From Curtobacterium sp. MCJR17_055 (GTDB lineage: Bacteria; Actinomycetota; Actinomycetes; Actinomycetales; Microbacteriaceae), in contig NZ_QKLF01000005.1 of assembly GCF_003224335.1 (NCBI RefSeq), forward strand, positions 186,001-250,000: a stretch of 64,000 nucleotides of DNA. Direction: 5' to 3'. A program made the translations under genes and the position numbers. This document shows positions 56,000 through 64,000 of the stretch, piece by piece (the first letter of the stretch is position 1; each line of letters begins with the position of its first letter). The notes under the pieces are model-generated. The model was not told the origin of the DNA, did no database searches, and was given only the letters and a program-made list of their open reading frames with translations.

Positions 56000-56923
56000 C
56001 TAGAGGAGACCCTTCTCCGTCAGGAACTCCTTGGCGATGTCCGCGGACTTCTCCTTGTCGACCGTGCTCTTCGTGTTCAGGTCGATGAGCGCTTCGGTCG
56101 TCAGGACCTCGCTGACCTCGTCGATCGCGTCGGCGGCCTTCTCGTCGACCTTGTCGGACACGACCGGCGTGACGTTCTGCGGCACGATGAGGTTCTCCGG
56201 GTCCTTGAGCGTGACGAAGCCGTTCGCCTTGATGCTCGGGTCCGCGGTGTAGATGTCGGCGAGCTGGACGGTGCCGTCCTTGAGCGCCTTGACCGTGAGC
56301 GCGCCGCCCGAGTCCTCGATCGCCTTCGACTCGACGTCGACGCCGTACACGGACTTGAGGCCCTTCGGGCCGTACGGCCGCGTCTGGTTCTCGGAGTTCG
56401 CCCCGACGGTCAGCTTCTCCTTCACGTTCTTCAGGTCGGCCAGGCTCGTCACGTCGTTCTCCTCGGAGAACTCCTTCGTCACGGTGTAGCTGTCCTGGTC
56501 GGTGGCCTCGGCGGCGTCCAGGGCACGGATGCCCTTCGGCAGCGCCGACTCGAGCTCGTCAGCGATGTCCGACTCGCTCTTCGCGGTCGAGTCCTTGTCG
56601 TAGTACTGCAGCAGGTTGCCGCTGTACTCCGGCATCACGTCGATCGCGCCCTTCTGCAGCTGGGGCAGGTAGACCTCGCGCTGTCCGATCTGGTAGTTGC
56701 GCTCGACGGTGAAGCCGTCCTTCTCGAGGACCTGCGCGTAGAGCTCGGCGATGATCTCGTTCGAGTAGTAGGCCTGCGACCCGATGACGATGGTCTTCGA
56801 GTCGGACGGGGCGCTGGAGCCGCTGTCGAGCGGGCTGCTGGACGAGCAGCCGGCGAGTGCCGCTGCCGCGCCCAGGGCGACCGCTGCGGCGACGCCGGCG
56901 CGGAGCTTGGGTGCTGTGATCAC
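56000..56923 (-). CDS. Glycine betaine/osmoprotectant ABC transporter substrate-binding lipoprotein
   Basis: Extracytoplasmic receptor of 307 residues in the OpuAC/ProX family. Signal peptide with lipobox LAGC (about 23-26), then a Ser-rich stretch. Family motifs are VIGSQAYYSNEIIAELYAQ, an aromatic-cage region near VMPEYSGNLLQYY, and the second lobe ending KEFLTEKGLL. Betaine or choline is the likely ligand. Its ATG overlaps the upstream permease by 4 nt, so the receptor is the last gene of the operon. Confidence 0.92.
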   Translation of the reverse strand: MITAPKLRAGVAAAVALGAAAALAGCSSSSPLDSGSSAPSDSKTIVIGSQAYYSNEIIAELYAQVLEKDGFTVERNYQIGQREVYLPQLQKGAIDVMPEYSGNLLQYYDKDSTAKSESDIADELESALPKGIRALDAAEATDQDSYTVTKEFSEENDVTSLADLKNVKEKLTVGANSENQTRPYGPKGLKSVYGVDVESKAIEDSGGALTVKALKDGTVQLADIYTADPSIKANGFVTLKDPENLIVPQNVTPVVSDKVDEKAADAIDEVSEVLTTEALIDLNTKSTVDKEKSADIAKEFLTEKGLL

Positions 56924-57648
56924 GAGGGGGTTCCTTCCGGGATGGGTTTGCGGGGCCGCTCACGCGATCCCGAGCGTTGCCGTGACCCGCGCTCGGTGAC
57001 GCCCGCGGGCACCACCGCCCGCTGGAGCACGGCGAAGACGACTTCGAACGCGATCGCCAGGACGATCACGAGGACGGAGGCGCCGAGCATCATGGCGTAG
57101 TCCTGGGTCTTGAGCCCGAGGAACACGTAGCCGCCGAGGCCACCGGAGCCGACGTACGCGGCGAGGGTGGCGGTCGCGACGACCTGCAGCACGGCGGCAC
57201 GGATGCCGCCGACGAGCAGTGGGAGCCCGAGGGGGATCTCGACCTTGGTCAGGATCTGCCACCCGGTCATGCCCTGTGCGCGTGCCGCGTCGACGGTGAC
57301 CGGGTCGACGGACTCGATCCCGGCGTAGGCACCGGCGAGCACCGACGGGATCGCCAGGATGACGAGCGCGAGCAGCGGCGCCTGCAGGTTCACGCCGAGC
57401 AGGAGGCCGAACAGTGTCAGCACGCCGAGGGTCGGCAGCGCGCGGACGCCGCCGGAGAGCGCGATCGCGACGCCGCGCGCCCTGCCCGTGTGGCCGATGA
57501 GGTACCCGATCGGCACGGCGATCACCGCGGCGATGACGACGGCGACCAACGAGATCCAGACGTGCTCCCACAGCCGGACCGGGATGCCGTTCGGGCCCGG
57601 GTAGTTGGCGGGGTCGAGCACCCACGCGAAGGCCTGTCCGATGATCAC
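56920..57648 (-). CDS. Osmoprotectant ABC transporter permease (OpuCD/ProW-like)
   Basis: Inner-membrane subunit, 242 residues. The GTG 57648 start (VIIGQAFAWVL) overlaps the neighbouring permease stop by 4 nt (GTGA). Five to six spans and the EAA-like VDAARAQGMTGWQILTKVEI loop match the ProW/OpuC permeases. The final 30 residues after ERGSRQRSGS are Arg/Ser/Pro-rich and unusual. A longer upstream frame is inside the other permease and is not used. With the second permease it forms the heterodimeric channel. Confidence 0.9.
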   Translation of the reverse strand: MIIGQAFAWVLDPANYPGPNGIPVRLWEHVWISLVAVVIAAVIAVPIGYLIGHTGRARGVAIALSGGVRALPTLGVLTLFGLLLGVNLQAPLLALVILAIPSVLAGAYAGIESVDPVTVDAARAQGMTGWQILTKVEIPLGLPLLVGGIRAAVLQVVATATLAAYVGSGGLGGYVFLGLKTQDYAMMLGASVLVIVLAIAFEVVFAVLQRAVVPAGVTERGSRQRSGSRERPRKPIPEGTPS

Positions 57649-58361
57649 GAGGACACCTCCGCGGTCTGCAGCACGCGCCGCGCGGCCCGCTTCGACCCGG
57701 TCGACGCGCGCGTCCACGGCATCACCATCCGGCCGATCAGCACGAGCAGCCCGTCGATCGCGAACGCGAGGACGAGGACCATGACGATGCCCGCCACGAT
57801 CTCCTCCGGGATGTTCCGCCCGATGCCGTCGGTGAACAGCGAACCGAGACTCCGGATGCCGAGCACCGCGCCGACCGTGGTGAGCGAGATGGTCGACACC
57901 GACACGACCCGGAGGCCGGCGAGCAGGACCGGACCGGCGAGCGGCAGGTCGACGCGGAAGAAGCGCTGCACGCCGGAGTAGCCCATCGCCGTCGCCGCCG
58001 ACGTGGTGGCCGGGTCGACCGACCCGAGCCCGTCCACGGTCGACCGCACCATGAGTGCCAGGCCGTACAGCGTCAACCCGACGACGACGTTGACCGGGTC
58101 CTGCAGCCCGGTGCCGATGATGCCGGGCAGCGCGATGAAGAGCGGGAGGGACGGCACGGCGTAGAGCAGCCCGGCGACGGTGACGATGCCGCCGCCGAAC
58201 CCGCTGCTGAGTCGCGCGGCGCCGGGACGACGGAGTCGGACGACCAACCACCCGATCGGGATCGACACCAGGAACGCGATCACGATCGGCGGCAGGGCGA
58301 TGGCCAGGTGCGCCAGCGTGTCGTCCCCGATCGTGTCGAGGTTCGACAGCACCCACTTCAC
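57645..58361 (-). CDS. Osmoprotectant ABC transporter permease (OpuCB-like)
   Basis: Second channel subunit, 238 residues with about six spans and an EAA-like loop (VDPATTSAATAMGYSGVQRFF). Its ATG overlaps the ATPase stop by 4 nt, and its stop overlaps the GTG of the other permease. The charged C-terminus (ASTGSKRAARRVLQTAEVSS) lies in the cytoplasm. Confidence 0.9.
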   Translation of the reverse strand: MKWVLSNLDTIGDDTLAHLAIALPPIVIAFLVSIPIGWLVVRLRRPGAARLSSGFGGGIVTVAGLLYAVPSLPLFIALPGIIGTGLQDPVNVVVGLTLYGLALMVRSTVDGLGSVDPATTSAATAMGYSGVQRFFRVDLPLAGPVLLAGLRVVSVSTISLTTVGAVLGIRSLGSLFTDGIGRNIPEEIVAGIVMVLVLAFAIDGLLVLIGRMVMPWTRASTGSKRAARRVLQTAEVSS

Positions 58362-59266
58362 CGGGTGCTCCCACCCTGCGCCGCAGCACCCGGGACGCGT
58401 GCGGGCGTCCCGGCCTCGGAGCGGACAGCGGCAGCGGCGTCGACGACGCCCGTGGGACCGGTCAGGACGCCGGCGGCGCGGCCGTCCCCGTCCACGACGA
58501 TCGGGCCGGTCGGGGTCTGCTCGACCCGCAGGGCACGACGACCGCGCCCGGCACCGATGAAGTTCGCGACGAAGTCGTCGGCCGGCGCGGACAGGATCTC
58601 CGCCGGGGTGCCGAGCTGGGCGATCTCACCGCCCTTCTTGAGGATGACGACCTGGTCGCCGAGCTTGAACGCCTCGTCGATGTCGTGCGTCACGAAGACG
58701 ACGGTCTTCCCGAGCTCACGCTGGAGCCGGATCAGCTCGTCCTGCAGGTCGTTGCGCACGAGGGGGTCGACGGCACCGAACGGCTCGTCCATCAGGAGGA
58801 TGTTCGGGTCGACCGCGAGCCCGCGGGCCACACCGACCCGCTGCTGTTGGCCGCCGGAGAGTTGGGAGGGGTACCGGTCCGCGAGGGAGCGGTCGAGGCC
58901 GACGGTGTCCATGAGCTCGAGGGCACGCGCCCGCGCGTCCGCCTTCGAGACACCGGTCAGCAGCGGCACCGTGGCGATGTTGTCCGCGACCTTCCGGTGC
59001 GGCAGCAGGCCGGCGTTCTGCATGACGTAGCCGATCCGGCGGCGGAGCTGCACGGGGTCGACGCCGGCGATGCCCTCGCCGTCGATCTGGACGGAGCCCG
59101 CCGTGGGGTCGATCATCCGGTTGATCATCCGGAGCAACGTGGTCTTGCCGCATCCACTCGATCCGACGAACACCGTCGTGGTCCGCGAGGGGATCACGAG
59201 GTCGAACGACTCGACGGCGGTCGTGCCGTCCGGGTAGGTCTTGCGCACCGAGCGGAACTCGATCAT
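58358..59266 (-). CDS. Osmoprotectant ABC transporter ATP-binding protein (OpuCA/ProV-like)
   Basis: ATPase of the importer, 302 residues. Walker A GSSGCGKT, signature LSGGQQQRVGVARGL, Walker B ILLMDEPFGAVD, and switch His in FVTHDIDEAFK are all intact. The C-terminus has only a short CBS-like stub (VVDGDGRAAGVL), not the full double CBS of osmosensing OpuA, so activity may be controlled by transcription. ATG 59266 has AAGGGC upstream. It is the first gene of the four-gene operon downstream of the TetR gene. Confidence 0.92.
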   Translation of the reverse strand: MIEFRSVRKTYPDGTTAVESFDLVIPSRTTTVFVGSSGCGKTTLLRMINRMIDPTAGSVQIDGEGIAGVDPVQLRRRIGYVMQNAGLLPHRKVADNIATVPLLTGVSKADARARALELMDTVGLDRSLADRYPSQLSGGQQQRVGVARGLAVDPNILLMDEPFGAVDPLVRNDLQDELIRLQRELGKTVVFVTHDIDEAFKLGDQVVILKKGGEIAQLGTPAEILSAPADDFVANFIGAGRGRRALRVEQTPTGPIVVDGDGRAAGVLTGPTGVVDAAAAVRSEAGTPARVPGAAAQGGSTR

Positions 59267-59405
59267 GGGTGCCCTTCTTGGTGGAGGTAGCCCGACTCCG
59301 GAGACAGTACAGGTCCGGGCCTATACCGGTCCGGTCGTGTCGGCGCATGACGCCTGGCGGACATCGGTGCGGTTCCCGCGCAGTCCGGACAGGTCCGGAC
59401 GCACG

Positions 59406-59440
59406 GACGCCCGCCCCTCGTGTTCGGAGGGACGGGCGTC
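59406..59440 (-). terminator. tetR terminator
   Basis: GACGCCCG pairs with CGGGCGTC, with a further CCCT/AGGG extension across one mismatch. It lies 26 nt past the tetR stop, separating it from the transporter operon. Confidence 0.75.
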
Positions 59441-59465
59441 GCGGTTCGGTCCGGCGAACGACCGG

Positions 59466-60113
59466 TCAGGAGGCTCGGATCACCGACTCCAGGTAGGGCC
59501 GGCTCATCGCGCGGTACGCGTCGATGAGCGCGTGGTCCGGGTTCTCGCGGTCGACGTGCGCGCGGGCGAGGACGGCGTGTGCCGACTCGGCGAGCACGAC
59601 CCAGGCGCGGCTCAGCGCCTCCGACTGCGGCAGGTCGAAGCGCTCCCGCATGACGACGCCGACGGCACCGCCCAGGGCCGCCAGCCGGTCGGCGTCCTCG
59701 TCCCCGGAGGTGGTGTCGATGTCGGCGAAGCGGATCGCCCGGAAGCCGGGCTCGGTGCGGTACATCTCGGCGGTCATCTCGATGAGGGCGTCGCAGCCCT
59801 CCTGCCAGGTGGTGGCGCCGGACGCGTCGAGCGTCTCGACGAACCGAGCGGCGAGGCGCTGGGTGCAGCGGATCGCGAGCGCCTCGACGACGGCGATCCG
59901 ATCCGGGAAGTACCGGTAGACCGTGCCGATGGACGCTCCGGCACGTTCGGCGACCATGGCGGTCGTCAGGCGCTCGAACCCGATCTCGTCGATCACCGCC
60001 GCGGCGGCGTCGAGCAGACCTGCGAGGCGGGCCGAGCTCCGTGCCTGGACCGGCTCGTTCCTGAGCAGTGATGATCCCCCTGGCAGAGCGTTCGGAACCT
60101 CGGTGACGAGCAC
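59466..60113 (-). CDS. TetR/AcrR family transcriptional regulator
   Basis: DNA-binding repressor of 215 residues. The helix-turn-helix is AAAVIDEIGFERLTTAMVAERAGASIGTVYRYFPDRIAV (about 30-70). The ligand-binding helical domain follows and contains the TEPGFRAIRFADIDTT region. Start GTG 60113 is supported by AAGGAG seven nt upstream. It lies upstream of the osmoprotectant operon in the same direction, with a terminator between, and is divergent from the DUF2183 gene. A CTCTGACAGAG dyad in that intergenic space may be its operator. Confidence 0.9.
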   Translation of the reverse strand: MLVTEVPNALPGGSSLLRNEPVQARSSARLAGLLDAAAAVIDEIGFERLTTAMVAERAGASIGTVYRYFPDRIAVVEALAIRCTQRLAARFVETLDASGATTWQEGCDALIEMTAEMYRTEPGFRAIRFADIDTTSGDEDADRLAALGGAVGVVMRERFDLPQSEALSRAWVVLAESAHAVLARAHVDRENPDHALIDAYRAMSRPYLESVIRAS

Positions 60114-60161
60114 GTGTTCTCCTTCTCGCGGTGACCGCGGGCTGAATGACTGAGACGGCAA

Positions 60162-60172
60162 CTCTGACAGAG
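60162..60172. promoter_or_regulatory. Candidate TetR operator
   Basis: CTCTG-A-CAGAG is a perfect 11-bp dyad in the space between tetR and the divergent DUF2183 gene, about 50 bp upstream of the tetR start. Assigned only by position and symmetry. Confidence 0.3.
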
Positions 60173-60254
60173 ACCGCCTTGGTCTTGGCTGCGATTCCCG
60201 GGGTGTCGGACGCTGGCGGGCCTCCTGGACACCCCTGCATGGGATGATGGTGCG

Positions 60255-61412
60255 ATGCCCGAGACGACGCCTCCGGACCCTGCTGCGCCCCGGGACACCA
60301 GCACTCCCCCGCAGCGTGACGCCCGGTCCGTCGAACGGGAACACGACCGTCGTGAGCAGGCGCCGTGGGGCATCCAGCAGTGGGAGACAGCGATCCCCGA
60401 GCCGATCCTGCACCGCGCGGCCCGGATCGAGGACGCCGTGCAGGAGTTCCGCGAGCAGCACGCCCGGAAGCGCGGCCAGGTCCCGACCGTGATCCCGTAC
60501 ACGGGGTACGGCGCGCCGGGGTGGGTCCGCGTGCTCTGCCGGGTGCTCCTGACCCGCCGCGGCCTGGCGTCGGACGTGTCGTACTCCGGGGTCCGCGGCT
60601 GGCGCAGCTTCACGAGCGTCGCCGTCGACCACGCCGAGGTCACGATCACGGCGGGGGGCTCGACGCACACCGTGACGAGCGACCGCGGCGGCGTGGTCGA
60701 CACGATCGTCCCGATCGACCTCGAACCGGGCTGGCAGAAGATCCGGCTGTCCGCCGGCGGCATGCGCGACGTCGACGCCGACGTCTTCGTGGTGCACCCG
60801 GACACCCGCTTCGGCCTGCTCTCCGACATCGACGACACCGTGATGGTCACGAGCCTCCCCCGTCCGATGCTGGCGGCGTGGAACTCCTTCGTGCTGACCG
60901 AGCACGCCCGCCGTCCGGTGCCCGGCATGTCGGTCCTCTACGAACGCGTCCTCGCGCAGCACCCGGGCGCGCCGACGGTCTACCTGTCCACCGGTGCCTG
61001 GAACGTCGCGCCCACCCTCGGGCGGTTCCTCTCCCGCAACATGTACCCGTCCGGCACGCTCCTGCTCACCGACTGGGGCCCGACGCACGACCGCTTCTTC
61101 CGCAGCGGGCAGCAGCACAAGCAGGACAACCTGCGGCGCCTCGCCCGGGACTTCCCGGACGTGCAGTGGCTCCTCGTCGGCGACGACGGCCAGCACGACG
61201 AGCACCTGTACGGCGAGTTCGTCCGCGAGCACCCCGACAACGTCGCCGCGGTCGCCATCCGGCAGCTCTCCACGAGCGAGGCCGTGCTCGCCGGTGGCCG
61301 TTCCCGGGCGCAGGAGCGGACGAGGGACTCGACGAAGCCCTGGGTCTACGCACCCGACGGTGCCGGGCTCTGGACGGAGCTCGGCCGGGTCGGGATCGCC
61401 GACGTCGACTGA
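60255..61412 (+). CDS. DUF2183 (App1) phosphatase-domain protein
   Basis: A 385-residue protein. The first 70 residues are charged and helical, then a beta-rich domain of about 75-180, then the App1/LNS2-like domain with DIDDTVMVT (about 192-200) and VYLSTGAWN plus LVGDDGQHDEH, all HAD-type motifs. Relatives include yeast App1 phosphatidate phosphatase; the bacterial substrate is unknown. ATG 60255 follows GATGAT by 6 nt, so the message may be leaderless. It is divergent from tetR. Confidence 0.85.
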   Translation: MPETTPPDPAAPRDTSTPPQRDARSVEREHDRREQAPWGIQQWETAIPEPILHRAARIEDAVQEFREQHARKRGQVPTVIPYTGYGAPGWVRVLCRVLLTRRGLASDVSYSGVRGWRSFTSVAVDHAEVTITAGGSTHTVTSDRGGVVDTIVPIDLEPGWQKIRLSAGGMRDVDADVFVVHPDTRFGLLSDIDDTVMVTSLPRPMLAAWNSFVLTEHARRPVPGMSVLYERVLAQHPGAPTVYLSTGAWNVAPTLGRFLSRNMYPSGTLLLTDWGPTHDRFFRSGQQHKQDNLRRLARDFPDVQWLLVGDDGQHDEHLYGEFVREHPDNVAAVAIRQLSTSEAVLAGGRSRAQERTRDSTKPWVYAPDGAGLWTELGRVGIADVD

Positions 61413-61529
61413 CCGACCGCCCGCCCTGCTCGTCCGGACCGCGCCGCTTCGCCCGAGGTCATGCCGGGTGTGATCTGAACGCACCCTCAGCGCAGGTGCC
61501 CACGGGGACCGGGTGGTTCGATCGAGGAC

Positions 61530-63401
61530 ATGGCTCAGCGCATCGAGGACCACGCCCTCATCGGGGACTGCCACACCGCTGCTCTCGTGACGCGGGACGG
61601 TGACGTCGACTGGGCGTGCCTGCCCCGGTTCGACAGTGCCTCCACCTTCGCCGCGCTGCTCGGCGACGAGCACGACGGGCAGTGGTCGCTCCGCCCGACC
61701 GACGGCACCGCGACCCCCGTCCGCCGACACGACGGCGACTCCCTCGTGCTGTCGACGGTGTGGACGACCCCGACCGGCGTCGTCGAGGTCACCGACTTCA
61801 TGCCGGTCGACGAGCACCGCGCCTCGATCGTCCGGCGGGTGCGCGGCCTCACCGGCTCCGTCGAGGTGCGACAGGTGCTCCGCATCCGGTTCGGCTACGG
61901 CGACGTCCTCCCCTGGATCCGCCAGGTCGGGGACGACGACGAGCCCGTGCTCGTCGCCACGGCCGGTCCGGACGCGGTCGTCGTCCGCGGGCCCCGGTTC
62001 CGCGCGGACGACCACCGGCACGTCGTGACGACGACCATCCACGACGGTGACGTCCTCGACACCACGCTCACCTGGTTCCCGTCGCACCGCGAACCCCCGG
62101 AGCCGTTCGACGTCGACGATGCACTCCACCGGACCCGCGACTGGTGGCACGACTGGACGTCCCGGACGCGGGCCGAGGGCACGTACGCGCCCGCCGTCCG
62201 GAGTTCGCTCATGTACCTGCGGGCGATGACCCACGCCGAGACCGGCGGCGTCGTGGCGGCCGCGACCACGAGCCTCCCGGAGGACCCCGGCGGCGAACGC
62301 AACTGGGACTACCGCTTCGTGTGGCTCCGCGACGCGTCCATGGCGCTCGCGTCCCTCATCGCCCACGGGTACCGCGACGAAGCCGCCGACTGGCGCAGGT
62401 GGTTGCTCCGTGCGATCGCCGGGGACCCGGACGACGTGCAGATCATGTACGGCATCGCCGGCGAACGCGAGCTGCCGGAACGGACCCTGGAACACCTGAC
62501 CGGCTACGCCGACTCGACGCCGGTCCGCGTCGGCAACGGCGCGTACACGCAGTACCAGGGCGACGTGTTCGGCGAGGTGCTGTCGGCGCTGCACGACGCC
62601 CGGGAGCTCGGCGTCGAGGAGAGCGGGGCCTCGTGGTCGCTGCAACGCGCCCTGCTCGCGCACGTCGAGGAGCACTGGCAGGACGCGGACAACGGGATCT
62701 GGGAGATGCGTGGGCCGCGGCGGCACTTCACACACTCGCGGGCGATGATCTGGGCCGCCTTCGACCGAGGGGTCGCCGCCTGCGAGGAGTTCGGGCTCGA
62801 GGGACCGGTCGAACGGTGGCGGTCCCTGCGCGACCAGGTGCGCGCCGAGATCGAGGAGCACGGCTGGAACGCCGAGCGTGGCTCCTACCGGCAGCACTAC
62901 GACACCGACGAGGTCGACGCCAGCCTGCTCGTCCTGCCGCAGATCGGGTACTGCCGGCCGGACGACCCGCGGATGCTCGGGACCGTCGCGGCGATCGAGG
63001 AGGACCTGCGCGTCGGCGACGACGGCCTCGTGCTGCGGTACCGGACGTCCTCCGGCTTCGACGGACTGACCGGGACGGAGCACCCGTTCCTCGCCTGCTC
63101 GTTCTGGCTCGTCGAGCAGTACGCCGGCACCGGGCGCCTCGCCGACGCCGAACGGCTCATGGACGTGCTCGTCGGCTACGCGAACGACGTCGGCATGCTC
63201 TCCGAGGAGGTCGACGTCGCCACGGGGCACCACATCGGCAACACCCCGCAGGCGCTGTCGCACCTCACCCTCGTCACGGCGGCCGACGCGATCGCGCGGG
63301 CGCAGGGCGCGGCCGCGGGGCACCGGACGCGCGCGGCGCAGCACAGCGGCGGCACGGCGAGCGTCACCGGTGCCGGCGCGCGAGCGGGGAACACCGCCTG
63401 A
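61530..63401 (+). CDS. Glycoside hydrolase family 15 protein (glucoamylase/trehalase type)
   Basis: A 623-residue GH15 enzyme. An N-terminal beta-sandwich (trehalase-like) domain is followed by the (alpha/alpha)6 barrel with NWDYRFVWLRDAS (about 257-269), GNGAYTQYQGDVFGEVL, and the catalytic region near WEMRGPRRHFTHSRAMIW. The second catalytic acid is in the TEHPFLACSFWLVEQY segment (about 516). No signal peptide, so it is intracellular and probably acts on trehalose or maltodextrins. The last 30 residues are Gly/Ala-rich. GAGGAC precedes the ATG. Confidence 0.88.
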   Translation: MAQRIEDHALIGDCHTAALVTRDGDVDWACLPRFDSASTFAALLGDEHDGQWSLRPTDGTATPVRRHDGDSLVLSTVWTTPTGVVEVTDFMPVDEHRASIVRRVRGLTGSVEVRQVLRIRFGYGDVLPWIRQVGDDDEPVLVATAGPDAVVVRGPRFRADDHRHVVTTTIHDGDVLDTTLTWFPSHREPPEPFDVDDALHRTRDWWHDWTSRTRAEGTYAPAVRSSLMYLRAMTHAETGGVVAAATTSLPEDPGGERNWDYRFVWLRDASMALASLIAHGYRDEAADWRRWLLRAIAGDPDDVQIMYGIAGERELPERTLEHLTGYADSTPVRVGNGAYTQYQGDVFGEVLSALHDARELGVEESGASWSLQRALLAHVEEHWQDADNGIWEMRGPRRHFTHSRAMIWAAFDRGVAACEEFGLEGPVERWRSLRDQVRAEIEEHGWNAERGSYRQHYDTDEVDASLLVLPQIGYCRPDDPRMLGTVAAIEEDLRVGDDGLVLRYRTSSGFDGLTGTEHPFLACSFWLVEQYAGTGRLADAERLMDVLVGYANDVGMLSEEVDVATGHHIGNTPQALSHLTLVTAADAIARAQGAAAGHRTRAAQHSGGTASVTGAGARAGNTA

Positions 63402-63433
63402 CCCGCGGGCGGGCTGCTCCGCCGTCGGCCCTC

Positions 63434-63556
63434 GAGGTTCGGGAACTGCGGGACCCGCTCCGCGAGGTTCGACAACGTCGGAACCCCGCTCGGCGAGGTT
63501 CCGCGATGTCGGGACCCCGCGCGGCCAGGTTCCGGAACTGCGGAACCCCGCCGTGC
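63434..63556. repeat. Tandem array of four palindromic 30-31-bp units
   Basis: Units start at 63434, 63464, 63495 and 63526, each of the form GAGGTTC-N-GGAACCCCGC. Units 2-4 each form a hairpin closed by GGTTC/G(G)AACC or GGTTCCG/CGG(G)ACC, with stem bases changing in pairs. The linker CCGCNCGGC is constant. Confidence 0.85.
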
Positions 63557-63608
63557 GCGCACGGCGTGTCCTGGAACCTCGACGAGCACACCCCCAGCCC
63601 ACCGGCCC

Positions 63609-63664
63609 GGCAACAGCGGCCCGCTCGGCAACCAGCGGTCCGCTCCGTAACCAGCGCCCGGCTC
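63609..63664. repeat. 18-19-bp tandem repeat, 3 copies
   Basis: Units at 63609, 63627 and 63646 of the form GGCAACCAGCGGTCCGCTC, with drift between copies. Next to the palindromic array. Confidence 0.75.
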
Positions 63665-63675
63665 TGCCCGGAACG

Positions 63676-63715
63676 GACGGGAGGCCCGGTACCAACTGGT
63701 ACCGGGCCTCCTGTC
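63676..63715 (-). terminator. Terminator of the glucose-6-phosphate dehydrogenase gene
   Basis: GACGGGAGGCCCGGTACC pairs with GGTACCGGGCCTCCTGTC over 18 bp with one G-U, around a 4-nt loop, 19 nt past the zwf stop. Same GGGAGGCCC core as other terminators here. Confidence 0.8.
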
Positions 63716-63733
63716 AGGACGTCGTGCCGTGCG

Positions 63734-64000
63734 TCAGGACGAGCTGACCCACTCGGCCGGCCCACGGGAACCGGCGCGGTACTCCTCGAGCGGGACCGCT
63801 CCGGACTTCCACGCCGTGACGACCGGCTCGACGATCTCCCAGCAGCGCTCCGCCACGTCACCGCGGATGGAGAGCAGCGGGTCGTCGTGGAAGATGCCGT
63901 TGAGCACCTCGCCGTAGGGCGTCAGCTCGCCGTCGTCGAAGGACGACGACAGGGTGACCTGCCCCATCTCGAACGGGTTGCCGCCGCCGTTCGCCGAAAC
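63734..64000 (-). CDS. zwf: Glucose-6-phosphate 1-dehydrogenase, C-terminal fragment
   Basis: The last 88 residues of the enzyme, cut by the window edge. The segment FDDGELTPYGEVLNGIFHDD, then RCWEIVEPVVTAW, and the end EEYRAGSRGPAEWVSSS match the conserved C-terminus of Zwf (the LSWKILDPI and YRPGTWGP region of relatives). The enzyme starts the oxidative pentose phosphate pathway. A strong terminator follows. Confidence 0.85.
   Translation of the reverse strand, partial: VSANGGGNPFEMGQVTLSSSFDDGELTPYGEVLNGIFHDDPLLSIRGDVAERCWEIVEPVVTAWKSGAVPLEEYRAGSRGPAEWVSSS

Larger units (their letters stand above)
63402..63733. other. Intergenic region with tandem palindromes
   Basis: About 330 bp without a gene. 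It contains four 30-31-bp tandem units each bearing a small hairpin (63434-63556), three 19-bp units (63609-63664), and the zwf terminator (63676-63715). Confidence 0.7.

Noticed and set aside
59267..59465. Riboswitch or leader element before the osmoprotectant operon.
   Set aside because: The space contains the tetR terminator and short repeated GGTCCGG words, but no recognisable riboswitch motif or paired leader structure.
63434..63556. Possible CRISPR array because of about 31-bp periodicity.
   Set aside because: The units are tandem with only short constant linkers, there are no unique spacers of 30 bp or so, and no cas genes lie nearby.
59466..63695. A minus-strand open frame of more than 1400 codons opposite the DUF2183 and GH15 genes.
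   Set aside because: Only its last 215 codons (TetR) have homology. The rest is Arg/Gly/Pro-rich sequence opposite genuine genes, the usual result of high GC with few stops.

Overview
The window is high-GC actinobacterial chromosome, most likely from the family Microbacteriaceae (a Curtobacterium-like organism). This is inferred from the very high third-position GC, the gene order hrcA-dnaJ-rsmE-HIT-phoH-ybeY-era, recO-uppS, lepA-holA-comEC-comEA and cydABDC, the single-chain GlyS, many GTG/TTG starts, and many genes whose -10 hexamer (TANNNT) lies only 6-7 nt from the start codon. I see no prophage, insertion sequence, CRISPR array, integrase or plasmid origin. It is ordinary core chromosome with unusually interesting intergenic DNA.

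Layout. 1-9.6 kb: a partial membrane transporter, peptide deformylase, a lipoprotein, tRNA-Asn, a 2-hydroxyacid dehydrogenase coupled to a divergent ABC ATPase, and a peptide ABC operon (oppA-oppB-oppC-oppDF fusion). 9.9-17.4 kb: dnaG, dgt, dusB, a YbaK-like deacylase, a DsbA/FrnE oxidoreductase with a small coupled ORF, and glyS. 17.5-23.6 kb: a class V aminotransferase divergent from a LysR regulator, recO-uppS, and leuA preceded by a leucine-rich leader peptide. 23.6-35.1 kb: an FtsX-type ABC exporter next to a two-component system. That system sits at the end of the stress and ribosome-maturation super-operon hrcA-dnaJ-rsmE-HIT-phoH-ybeY-corC-era, which has a CIRCE operator at its head. 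35.1-41.9 kb: a DUF4870 membrane protein, hemW, a HAD hydrolase, lepA with a DUF1990 gene, an aminotransferase and rpsT. 42-46.8 kb: holA, comEC, comEA. 46.9-55.7 kb: a small membrane protein, leuS, and the cytochrome bd operon cydABDC. 56-60.1 kb: a four-gene osmoprotectant ABC operon downstream of a TetR regulator. 60.2-64 kb: a DUF2183 (App1) phosphatase-like protein, a GH15 glucoamylase/trehalase-type enzyme, a tandem palindrome array, and the C-terminus of glucose-6-phosphate dehydrogenase.

How the genes fit together. Many neighbours overlap by 4 nt (ATGA/GTGA), indicating translationally coupled operons for peptide uptake, osmoprotectant uptake, cytochrome bd assembly and RNA/ribosome quality control. 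The most informative regulatory features are the leuA leader (14-residue peptide with four consecutive Leu codons plus mutually exclusive hairpins), the CIRCE site before hrcA, the oppA-oppB intercistronic hairpin, and a recurring hairpin family built on a GGGAGGCC core at gene ends.

The main anomalies are: a comEC reading frame that lacks a stop and runs 793 nt into holA in another frame; an ABC ATPase whose switch histidine is replaced by serine; and clustered short tandem repeats of unrelated sequence in three intergenic gaps. No wholly new enzymatic system is evident.
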